Shown here: positions 10,701 to 19,194 of the stretch, piece after piece | Layout: each line of letters begins with the position of its first letter | Numbering within the stretch: position 1 is the first letter of the stretch | NCBI GenBank assembly: GCA_004151065.3 | Contig: NWUY0304279725.1 | Span: 1-21,462 of the forward strand | From: Larix sibirica | Taxonomy: Eukaryota; Streptophyta; Pinopsida; Pinales; Pinaceae | Direction: 5' to 3' | Length of the DNA stretch: 21,462 nucleotides | Program-made: the position numbers and the translations under genes | Notes under the pieces: generated by a model | The model's database searches: none | Seen by the model: the letters and a program-made list of their open reading frames with translations, nothing else | What the model was told of the DNA's origin: nothing

Positions 10701-11571
10701 GTCCCCTCCCCCTCAAATGATAATTGTACTCCATGCTTCCAAACAAAAATGGGTAGGTCTCCCTTGTGGCATCTTCAAGCTCCCAGGTAGCCTCATCTGG
10801 ACCCAAGTGCTTCCACTACACCCTGACCTAGTTGATGGCTCGGTTTCAGAGCATAGTCACTTTATTGTCTAGAATGTGTAATGGCTCCACTTAGAATAGA
10901 ACTCTCCCTCGGGTGTTACCTGGATCACATCTCAATCACACACATGGTTAGGGTATTGTACATACTTTGAAGTAAATAAACATGGAAACATTGTGTGCTC
11001 TAGTACTAGCAGGAAATGCAAGTCTATATATAACTAGCCATATTCTTTCTAGCACTTCAACAGGCCCACAATATCTAGGTGCCAACTTGTCACAACCCCT
11101 TAGCTTCAAAGAACTCTTCCTCTGCCTCACTCTAAGAGAAATATGATTCCCAACTTGAAACTATGTATGCACTCCCTGTTGATCTTTATAACTCTTCTGC
11201 CTATCCTGGCCTGCCTTTCAATTTTTCTTTATTCTATAAAAAACCTCCTGCTCCATATCCTTGAGCATATCTGGCGCAAGCACAAACCTATTCACTGGGT
11301 TGTCCCAACTCAATGGTGTAATGCACCTCCTGTCATATAGAGCCTCAAATGGACTCATCTTCAAATATGATTCAATTCAAATTATTGTAAGCAAATCCAC
11401 TAGGTGCAAGTACTTTTCCCGCTTGAATGGTTTATCCATCACATACATGCAAAGCATATCTTCAATCACTTGATTCACCCTTTATGTCTGCACATGTGTA
11501 TGAGCTATATTGAGATTCAACTGTGTGCCCAAAAGACTTTATATAAATTAGAGGTTCACTAATTTAGGACC
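10700..11571 (-). pseudogene. Ty3/gypsy integrase C-terminal half and polyprotein end, decayed
   Basis: In an active element this part of the polyprotein would insert element cDNA into nuclear DNA. Starting at 11,571, the minus strand reads GPKLVNL, then LLGTQLNLNIA, where the integrase core is expected to carry its third acidic catalytic residue. Here the sequence QT*RVNQ shows a stop and an apparent loss of several residues at that site. It continues with VIEDMLCMYVMDK, KMSPFEALYDRRC and a 60-codon open stretch at 10,948-11,130 carrying LAPRYCGPVEVLERI, the GPY/F-like module. Further on, WKHLGPDEATWELEDA is a chromodomain-like tail. The last codons before the TAA overlap the polypurine tract. 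Several stops and frame changes make it a pseudogene; family assignment is firm, lineage within Ty3/gypsy is not. Confidence 0.85.
10701..10714 (-). other. Polypurine tract of the Ty3/gypsy fragment
   Basis: GAGGGGGAGGGGAC on the minus strand lies directly against TGTAATACCCC. Purine-rich tracts in this place prime plus-strand DNA synthesis in LTR retrotransposons. It also encodes the last residues of the polyprotein before the stop. Confidence 0.8.
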
Positions 11572-12000
11572 TGCTGGGTTCGGGACCTTGGTCTGCCACC
11601 TGCGTTTGCCACGGTTGTTTTCCTGCCTTTCTAATGTAAGTTGTTCCCCATTTGAAATAGGGGTTGGTTCTCGGGCTTAGGCTTGGCTCATCCCCACTCG
11701 TTGGCCCATTAGTTGATCCAGTTGCTAAAGTAGATCCAGTTCCTAATGCCTCCACAGAATCAATTTTTTATTCCTTGGTTCTCAATTTGTTCCGTGAATT
11801 CTATCTTAAAATGGGCCATCCTCCTCAAGTCTCTGCCAAGCGTGCCTAGCCAAATGGGCCATCCCAAGTATCTAGGTGCGACCGAAGGAAGCCGTAGAGC
11901 TGGGGTAATGCGATCGAAGGGAGCTATGTATTTATTATCTTTATGGGCCATCCCGGTAAGTCTCTTTTGCCTCTTGTTACTGCGTCCATATCATGGTCAG
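11572..12000. other. Non-retroelement junction segment with ATGGGCCATCC repeats
   Basis: The integrase homology ends at 11,571 and unrelated, CpG-containing sequence begins. ATGGGCCATCC occurs three times, at about 11,811, 11,850 and 11,942, within 150 bases. Overlapping frames of 60-85 codons on both strands (for example 11,564-11,755 minus, Gly/Ser/Thr/Pro-rich) show no family resemblance and are probably chance. Confidence 0.5.
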
Positions 12001-12581
12001 TGATAGAACATCTTATACCGTGTAAAGTGCTCCACGGTACTGCTTACTGGTAAATTAGAAGGCCGTTATTAGTACTACGAGCTTAGCTAGCTTCATAGTT
12101 TACGACCTTGGAGCTTAACAGAATTTAAGCAACTTATAAATTAATGCGTAAACAACCAGTGATTTAGCTCGTGGTTCTCTGTGGAATTGTCATGCAAGAG
12201 CTGAACTAGAGAACAACATAATGTTATACGGCTTAGTTATAAATGAAATTATTAGGTGCAATATTTAGCAATTAGCAAGATAAATTACTTATTCATAGCA
12301 TATTAGTATTCCTTACCAAACTTATTATTATTACTAGCTCCTGACATGCTAGATAGTAATGTATACAGGATTACTACTAAGTATTCCAAGTATCGTATTG
12401 ACCATGCACGGCTTTATTACTATGGGTTACATGGTAGACACCAAACACTATTATTTAATGGACTCATGAGCTTAGTACGGATACAAAGGCTAGCGTAGTG
12501 ATAGCGTGCTTAATAAGAATACTGAGTTATTTAACGTAGTAATTCAACTAAGCGAGTTACATGGATACGACATAATTTGAG

Positions 12582-12619
12582 TCTAGTAGCATACTCGTAA
12601 TTTATTATTACCTACTAGA
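12582..12619. repeat. 8-base inverted repeat
   Basis: TCTAGTAG at 12,582-12,589 pairs with CTACTAGA at 12,612-12,619 across 22 bases. It lies within the TA/CTAG-rich block. Confidence 0.75.
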
Positions 12620-13053
12620 GCTGCTTACTCCATGGTAATAATTAGCCTTCTCACTCTATGCGGATTAATAGAAACAAGCAGTAACACGAGGTAATAGCTA
12701 TATGTCCTTAGTAAGAGGCATGATTTATAAAATACTATGAGGCCAGTTAATCTGAGCTATCTCTAATTACTAGTATAATTACAGTAGTATTAAATAGAAT
12801 TGATTACAACTATAAAATTACTAGCATATGGTTTACTCTAACCGTAAACCAGTGACAGATAGTACCATGTATCCGTTTAGACATGTAAGCAGAGGATTAC
12901 CAGCCTTATGACACAAGTACTAGTATTTAATCTATGTAACTCAGCACGTATAGAGATTAAAAGGCTTTTATTCTAGAAATGCTCTGTACTAGGATTCTTA
13001 CTTGTAAGGCATAAGTCATGGTTACACGGATCATGAAAGCAGTACTAGCATCA

Positions 13054-13089
13054 CTGAATTACCCATATAACATATGATTGGTAATTCAG
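13054..13089. repeat. 10-base perfect inverted repeat
   Basis: CTGAATTACC at 13,054-13,063 and GGTAATTCAG at 13,080-13,089 are exact reverse complements separated by 16 bases, enough for a stem-loop in RNA or single-stranded DNA. Confidence 0.85.
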
Positions 13090-13759
13090 CCGAATAACGC
13101 AGCATAATACATAGGACAGGCAGTTATCACCTGGTATACGATATCTAAGTTATTGCTATTATCATGAATCCAGCTAAGATAGACTAGTGAGATCAGAGTT
13201 ATGACCGAGTATGCCTTAGACCCTAGGTAATAAAGGTAAGCTAATAGACCCGTTTTCAAGCTCGTAATTAACTACGGAACAGTTAGATAACTAGTGAGTA
13301 GAGTCGACCTGTTATGATTTCTCTTTGTCTTCGTTATTAGTCCAAGCACATACCATATTACTCAGCTTACCTAGTAAATTCAGTACTGTCTGATTAACCC
13401 GCCTAACTCATGCCACACGCCTAACCATGCATAATAATTAGACAGCGTATCCTGGCGTAAAACTATGAGCCTACTCAGTAAGCAATTAACCTAGGATCTA
13501 CGTCGTCAAGATGGAAAAAATATCAGGGATAATACGCAATATTATAGCTCTAATACCTAATTATAGTACTAAAGTTACAAGCTTAATACAATATAATCAG
13601 TAATAGCTAGAAGTGTTAAGGTGTTTTATATCCAAGTGGATCAATGGCAAGGAAGCTGCTCAGCAATTAAAGTCGTAGAAACTTGGGAAGCTGCTAGTAC
13701 TTAGTGTAATACGTTAATTATGTAAGACGTAATTAATGTTAATTTATGATCGTAACTAG

Positions 13760-13798
13760 CTTAAATTATTTCAATACTATGTATTACGATAATTTAAG
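13760..13798. repeat. 10-base perfect inverted repeat with nested second pair
   Basis: CTTAAATTAT at 13,760-13,769 is the exact reverse complement of ATAATTTAAG at 13,789-13,798. A competing pair, ATCGTAA near 13,749-13,755 with TTACGAT near 13,784-13,790, overlaps the same interval, so two alternative folds are possible. Confidence 0.8.
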
Positions 13799-13928
13799 TA
13801 CTGGTATGTAGTACATGAATAATAGGGACAGATCCAGGAAATTAATCAGTATGCTCTTACTACCCAGAGATATACTGTAATTTTATAGCTTACTAATAGT
13901 TATATATAGTACTTATATATGTATAAGG

Positions 13929-13967
13929 GTATACAAGTAATATTTTGTTATGAACCAGCTTGTATAC
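13929..13967. repeat. 9-base perfect inverted repeat
   Basis: GTATACAAG at 13,929-13,937 pairs with CTTGTATAC at 13,959-13,967. The CTTGTATAC arm appears again, as GCTTGTATACTG, near 14,127-14,138, so this arm is itself a short repeat. Confidence 0.8.
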
Positions 13968-14769
13968 TTTTAAGCCTAAGCTAGCAAGTAATACTTATCT
14001 ACTGATACTCGCTTTAACTTGGTGGCTATGCACTCTGACCAGTAAAATCTAAATTGTAAGCTCAGAGTTTTTTAATGATTAAGGAATAAGCTGGTGCATT
14101 ACCCCGATGCATATACTACTTGTGAAGCTTGTATACTGAAGTAAAATAGCTAGTTAACCATTATATACCTTATTTTATTTATCTAGATCTCATTGGTCTT
14201 GCAATTATATGGAACTACCTGCCTTAATATGACGCTTACGTGAGGTAAATAAATAGCTGCATTCGAGTTCTGTAATGAAGCTATTTAGATTTAGAAGCTC
14301 TTTTACGTATACGAGCCATATAAAAAAATGGTTGCTTTCTTGAATAGCGAGTATATACTAAGAAAAGAGCAGTAAATTATAATACTAGATGATCATTGCG
14401 TGCTCTTACTAATGTACTTCTGTAACCACGAGCAATATTATAAGTATTTAGTCCAATTAGACTATAGAAACACCGACTGTAATCCATGCCACGGTTTATG
14501 GTAACAGCTTGGATTTACTTACTATTACATTAAGCTCGTTATAATTTGCTCGTTACTATGGTTAATTACGTGTTACCCCCTTCCTGTAATAATCCCTTCA
14601 CCCTAGTCTTGAGACTCTCAAAGGACACGATGCTATAGATGTGAATGCAAACGTTTCATTCAATAGTGGAAAACCAAGTTACATGCCAAAATGGCTTCGA
14701 ACTTCAATAAGAAAAACTGAACATAATAGCAATATTTTTATATAAAAGGGTGTAGCCCTTAGGCTTGCT

Positions 14770-15565
14770 TGTTCTAATGCTTATATACACAAAATTCCCG
14801 GATCAACTTGATCAGTCCCTAGTATAACTAAAGCTTTCAAAACGACTTCACCATTAAACTCTGTTTTAAAAGGCTTGCTTTCTGGCTTAATAGAATCATT
14901 ATTTACATTATTTATTTACAAAATACAGCAGCTTAGATCTTGGTCCACAACATATATAGAAGAGTTTTTGGGAGAGTTTTTGTAACTAATAACATAAGCA
15001 AACTTTGATTCCCTATACAATCCCCTTGTTTACCCTGCAAACACAGGGACTGTGGCATATGTAATGTCTATTTGCATAGTCCCCCCAAGTTTTCCTTCCC
15101 ATGATGTTTCAAGTAACATTTCATAATTGGCAGGTACATCAGCAACAACTACATCCATGAGAATGCTTTTGATTGGTAGTTGTGCTAGAGTAACTACTAA
15201 ATATTTTATCATCCCAATGCATTTGACTTTTCTTGAATCCAATGAATAAAGATCATTATAAGGTCTGGTTATTTCTAAGCCAATATTTTCCATTATTATC
15301 ATTGGCATTAAATTGTGGAGGCCCCAGAATAAAGCATATAGTTGTGGAGCAACTTATCTAGCAAGCTTAAGGTGATGTAGAAAGGAGCCACAGAATAATT
15401 ATTCTCATCAATATGAGGGCCAAAAGTTACTGTGGGGTGCTCATCACAAAGATTTAGAGAGTATGGTTGCAGATGTGGGGCTCCCTGGATAACTTTGGCA
15501 ATTCGTTGCTGGTAAATGGGATTTTTACAAGTTCTACCAAAGGTATAGGGATTTTTTTCCCTAAT
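14770..15565 (-). pseudogene. Ty3/gypsy protease region, decayed
   Basis: In an active element this would be the aspartic protease that cuts the polyprotein. From about 15,556 the minus strand reads a linker with GAPHLQPYSLNLCDEHPTVT and FYITLSLLDKLLHNYML, then YSGAS at about 15,317-15,331. Active proteases of this family have Asp at the first place of this motif; here the codon is TAT, Tyr, so the catalytic residue is gone. A one-base loss near 15,311 shifts the frame into the 93-codon stretch 15,030-15,308, which carries GLEITRPYNDLYSLDSRKVK, VVADVP and TYATVPVF, the usual protease C-terminal words. A TAA follows, and weak homology continues (GLYRES, FAYVIS) to about 14,770. Integrase and LTR are not here but in the piece at 10.5-11.6 kb. 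Confidence 0.85.
15546..15563 (+). repeat. Hairpin with T6 loop
   Basis: TAGGGA and TCCCTA form a 6-base stem around TTTTTT, at the 5' edge (minus strand) of the protease relic. No T tract follows the stem, so it is not a typical terminator. Confidence 0.6.
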
Positions 15566-16012
15566 TCATAGTAATATAATATCCATTTTCAATCTAATGG
15601 AAATAAAACATAGAAGCTCTGTAATACATCCTGTTTTAGAGCATACATTTTATATAAGTGATAGTAATCAGTCTTTAATCATTTGTTACTAGTTCTTTAT
15701 AAGAGTATACGTATTCACACATCTTGCAACTAGTTAAACTGCTTAACCAACTGGCTCTGTTATGTGGAATCATTCATCCAGCTCCTAAAACTCCTAATCT
15801 CTCGCTCGGTTGACTATGCCCCTCTATTTGTATATCAACGTAAGTAAGTATATTGATATTGGTGTGATGGCATATGTGATATGGTTGGTTGAAGTGAGAT
15901 GCTTGGGTGAGGTGGATGTTGAATCTGTAGGTGGGCTGTTGTACTTGTCTAGTTGGCTTCTGGCAGAAGACTTGGCTTGGCTGGTGTTGAAGGCTTTTGG
16001 TTTGCGTACTTG

Positions 16013-16066
16013 TTTAGGCATAAGTTGGGGTTGGCTTTTGGCTAATGTCTTTAGGCATAAGTTGGG
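16013..16066 (+). repeat. Direct repeat TTTAGGCATAAGTTGGG, two exact copies
   Basis: The 17-base copies are at 16,013-16,029 and 16,050-16,066, and both are followed by similar GGTTGG or CTGTTG words. They point to a 37-base tandem unit that is followed directly by the GGCTAAA array. Confidence 0.85.
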
Positions 16067-16352
16067 CTGTTGAGGCTGGTGAGGCTAAAGGCTAAAGGCT
16101 AAAGGTTTAAGGCTCGAGGCTATGAGTGTAACGTACCTCCTCTCCTCCTGTCAGGCCTGTGTATATATGCGGTATGTGTAGCTCTACGTATAGCTTACTC
16201 TCTGCGTAGCTCAACGTTGTAGCTCAATGAATGCTCCTTCCTATACGTGTATCTCTATGTGTAGCTTTGTGAGATTAGGCCCCTTAAATTAGCTCTATGT
16301 GTAGCCGTAGGAACTGTAAGGAGTAGCTTTGTTTTACTATTGATACTAAAAG

Positions 16353-16386
16353 TTGCACTAATTATAAGTATAATTAGCTAGTGCAA
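16353..16386 (+). repeat. Strong imperfect hairpin
   Basis: CTAATTAT (16,358-16,365) and ATAATTAG (16,370-16,377) pair perfectly around a 4-base AAGT loop; outside them TTGCA (16,353-16,357) pairs with TGCAA (16,382-16,386) with a 4-base bulge on one side. This is the best stem-loop I can see in the window. It could protect a transcript 3' end, as stem-loops do in plant mitochondria, but no gene ends nearby. Confidence 0.7.
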
Positions 16387-17294
16387 GTAGACCTTACTCC
16401 AGAGAACTAAGGCTAATACTAAAGCTTTTCTATTAAGGCTAATTGACATGTAACTAAAGCAATCAATGGACAAACAGAACCAACCGGCCGATGCCCGCTA
16501 ATAACCTGCTATAACTCACCAAATAGCTAGTTAGGTTATGGCCCACCTACTGGGAAGGGGGTCGCGGGAAAAGCACAGTGATTCCGAATGAAATCGTTAG
16601 GCTTTTCACACCCTAAAAATGCGTAGCGTAGCTCCGGTGACTCGCTGCTGTTTGCTCGTTTATTCTTTATTCTAAGAGTCGAGGTGAGCCTATTAAAATG
16701 AAAAGACCGGGGGCACTCGACAGGGGCACACTATACAGAACAATTATGGCCCTTTTCCACATGAAAAGCAAGGACCGCCACCAGTCTAAGCTCTAGTAAA
16801 CACGTATAAATGCGAGTTTAGACCTGCCATAGCATTGGTTGTTGTTTGCTCTACTTTCCTCACCTAGCTGTTTTTACTGGCTGCGCCAAGCTGTTTCGTC
16901 GGGCGGGTTCTTTCGTAATAAAGCTAGGGGGTCACCTGTTGAGTGTTGTTTGGCTTTGTTCCCAATAGTACTTCTGTGTTTGGTTTTTTACCTAAGGCAT
17001 GTAATTTTGGGTGAACTGTGGCACTAACTCTGGGGTAAATGGGCGTGTTGTGATAAAATGAATTCGCAGTGGGCTTTCGGTGGACTGTAGACTCCCTCCT
17101 TCCGTCTGTTGGGCCACCTCCCCAATGCATCATCTCAATCTAGTAAGCAAGCTCAAGAAGCCAGCTAACCAGCCATCAATGAAATGTTTGGAACGTCTTA
17201 AAGAGGCATTTGCGTGCGTTCTATGAGAACTTAAAGCTCCTGAAGGTAGGATGTTCCATCCGTTCTCCAAAAGTGCAATTTTAAGGGACGAAGT

Positions 17295-17470
17295 GCTCGA
17301 CTAAAGGGAGAGGAGTTATTAAACATCTCATTGTTATAAGGGTTTTTATAGGGGGTACTCCAAATCACGGAGTTATCGTAAGAAAACCAGTTACAACTCA
17401 AAGTGGCTCGACCAGAGGGAGAGGAGTTATTATTGTTGGTATGCATACAAATAACTCCTTGCTCTCCCTT
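17295..17470 (+). repeat. Repeated 27-base element and inverted partner
   Basis: GCTCGACTAAAGGGAGAGG continuing to AGTTATTA at 17,295-17,321 is repeated with two changes at 17,406-17,432, and a shorter copy lies at 17,803-17,822. The second copy is followed, after about 18 bases, by its inverted form AATAACTCC..GCTCTCCCTT at 17,450-17,470, giving a stem of about 17 pairs with a 3-base bulge. The direct and inverted arrangement suggests a small mobile or foldback element; no frame is associated. Confidence 0.7.
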
Positions 17471-17499
17471 TCCTTTCAATTTCACCTAATACCCTCATA

Positions 17500-18555
17500 A
17501 AATACATACATTAGGTGCACTTTCCCTCCGGGAGGGGATCGGAGAGGAAACGGACGCTAACAAATTCATAAGTGAGCGATCAACTCACTAACCCAAGACT
17601 TATTATAGCATAGCACTGTCTTTCACAGTTTGAAAATAGGGGAAAAAATTCCTCCCCATGTATCTCGCCCTAATAGAAAACGAATCCGGGCGCTTGTACC
17701 GGATAAGCGAGAATTAGACAAGCGCGAGCTAGGATTAGTTGAGCGGCGGAGCCCTAAGGTGCTTCTTCCCTTATCCTGCTTGTCTTGGGTAGCAGAGGGA
17801 AGGCTCGACTAAAAGGAGAGGAAAGGCCCATATATTAGGCTTTGTGAAGCTGAGGGACGTACAAGAGCTTGACACAATATCCATCCTATTGGGCTCCAGG
17901 CGGGACTAACTGCTTGGGCTAAACTATAAGAGTATATAAAGGCAGCTTGTTTCTCTGCTGCTTGGACCAAGAAAGCAACTAATAAAGCTAGTGTCCAAAG
18001 GGCTCTCCAGGCAGAACTTAGACTAAGAATAAGCTAGTTTTTTCTTTAGGCTAGTTTCCCAGAACCAAGGCAGCAAGACCGGCTACTAAGTGCTTGAACT
18101 AAGTGGGTACAAAATAATATTATTCTCCGAAGCTCCATAGGACTTAATTATGAGAATAGTGCAAAGGCTTTACGGGGTTCTGAGGACGGATAGAGTAACT
18201 AGTAATTGAAATAGTTCAAGGTAAGTTATAAGGAGACCTATGGTGGATGCTAGTGAAAAGCCATGTACTGTTTATAGGCTTTTTTCGCCTAAATATTCGT
18301 ATTGCTTACTAAGCTCTATAGATAAAAGGGCCTAATCGCCCCTTGTCCTCCTACGTCGAACAAGCCTTTAAAGACCAATAGCTCATAAATAAAAAGTGTA
18401 AGGGTCATGTTTGTTTGTTTTGGGACTAATGTAATCTTACTTTTCGCGCTGACTCTTCCTCTCCGAAGCTCCCAGAGAAGGAGTTGTTAACATAATATCT
18501 GCATCTCTCAAGTTATTCTGTCTCTACAGCTTATGGTATTCACTCCACCAATTTA
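17500..18555. other. No recognisable gene; degenerate repeats
   Basis: 17,630-17,812 (+) has an open frame of 60 codons, basic and without a recognisable domain; it contains an internal near-repeat GATAAGCGAGAATTAGACAA and AGCGCGAGCTAG. From about 17,880 onward phrases such as GCTTGTTTCTCTGCTG, GGACCAA and GGCAGCAAGAC begin to recur. TAGGC/GCCTA at 18,275-18,291 forms a 5-base stem with a T-rich loop. I checked 18,240-18,280 as a possible group II intron domain V and it does not hold up. Confidence 0.45.
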
Positions 18556-18558
18556 TCT

Positions 18559-19030
18559 GGGCTTGTCTCCGAGGCACTGGGGCTTAAGAAGGCTTCGCAT
18601 CCAATTAGGGGTACTAGGTTTCCAGTAGTGGTCCACCAACAATAGGCTTATACTTCAGTTAGTATAGCTAATAGGGCTTGAACTCAAAGCTTAAAGACGG
18701 CCACAAATAAAAGTAATGGATTCAAATAGTCTCTTTAAGGCTTGTTTCCAAGGCACTACTGGGCTTATTAAGCATTCCATCCAATGGGAGGACTAACCAA
18801 TTAAAAGAAAGAGTAGAGGAATCATTCATTCAGTGAAATAAAAAAGAAATACGCTGGGACTCTGGGCTTGTTTACATACACAATGGGGAGGGTACTATAC
18901 TTTATTCCATCATCCAATAGTGAGACTAGGTCCAGTAGCCCAATAGGATGCTTTAACTCAAAGCTTAAGACGGGATTCACTCACACAAATAAACGTTATT
19001 CAACCGGATCAAAGTAATGAACTAATAATA
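18559..19030 (+). repeat. Diverged tandem family, about three units
   Basis: Units opening with GGGCTTGT start near 18,559, 18,739 and 18,863. The first two share CTTGT-TCC-AGGCACT, GGGCTTA and CATCCAAT in the same order. AACTCAAAGCTTAAAGACGG at 18,681-18,700 has a near-exact copy at 18,955-18,973, each followed by ACAAATAAA and AAAGTAATG. A third shared phrase, GGCTAGTTTCTCTGCTGGACC at about 19,045-19,065, recalls 17,945-17,968. This is an old duplicated intergenic unit with unequal spacing (about 180 and 125 bases). Confidence 0.65.
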
Positions 19031-19194
19031 AAGTCTATTAAGAAGGCTAGTTTCTCTGCTGGACCAACAAGGCAAGACCTATCAGATGGGGTAAATTCAG
19101 TAATGAAAGGTGGCATATGAAGATGAATAGAGTGTGAACGCGTTCTATCTGGGATGGTAAATTCTTAAATAAAGGTAGCCGGGGTAAAACTCTA

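Larger units (their letters stand above)
10510..11571 (-). mobile_element. Ty3/gypsy retrotransposon, 3' fragment
   Basis: Read on the minus strand, this piece holds in order the C-terminal half of integrase, a chromodomain-like tail, a polyprotein stop, a polypurine tract and the first bases of the 3' LTR, which is the normal order at the 3' end of a Ty3/gypsy element. The upstream edge near 11,571 is sharp: the protein match stops within one or two codons and CpG becomes more frequent beyond it. The lower edge is less certain; I place it near 10,510 because CpG content and sequence style change there. The whole piece is non-functional. A second Ty3/gypsy piece in the same orientation lies at 14.8-15.6 kb. 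Confidence 0.85.
12003..14580. other. TA- and CTAG-rich block without open frames, unknown origin
   Basis: About 2.6 kb have a uniform and unusual texture: AT-rich, dense in TA steps and in words such as CTAGTA, TTACTA, TAGTAAT and GCTTAG. By hand count CTAG occurs 25 times in 12,061-14,580, against 2 times in 1-2520. No frame of 60 codons or more exists on either strand, because TAA, TAG and their complements TTA and CTA saturate all six frames. CpG is not markedly scarce, unlike the retroelement pieces on both sides. Many perfect inverted repeats with 7-10-base arms are present. I see no gene, RNA gene, retroelement domain or tandem unit. It may be a foreign or plasmid-like insertion, or a repeat-derived structural sequence. 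Confidence 0.7.
15800..17290. other. No recognisable gene; short repeats
   Basis: The open frame at 15,810-16,073 (+) is low-complexity Leu/Gly/Val-rich sequence generated by GGCTT/GGTTG repeats and has no domain. 16,013-16,029 and 16,050-16,066 are exact copies of TTTAGGCATAAGTTGGG with a 37-base period. 16,083-16,103 is GGCTAAA three times in tandem, the same unit as at 7371-7384. From 16,125 to 16,320 the words GTAGCTCTACGT and CTATGTGTAGC recur irregularly. 17,095-17,115 resembles the element shared by 1851 and 7924. No RNA gene was found. Confidence 0.5.

Noticed and set aside
12003-14580. The block as a hypermutated gypsy reverse transcriptase.
   Set aside because: No short reverse transcriptase or RNase H motif is visible in any frame, and CpG content differs from both gypsy pieces.
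15546-15563. Hairpin with T6 as a terminator.
   Set aside because: The T run is in the loop, not after the stem, and bacterial-type termination is not expected here.
16083-16105. Heptamer array as a plant telomere relic.
   Set aside because: The unit is GGCTAAA, complement TTTAGCC, not TTTAGGG.
18240-18280. AAAGCCATGTACTGTTTA resembles part of a group II intron domain V.
   Set aside because: The catalytic AGC triad, the two-base bulge and the complementary lower stem are missing.
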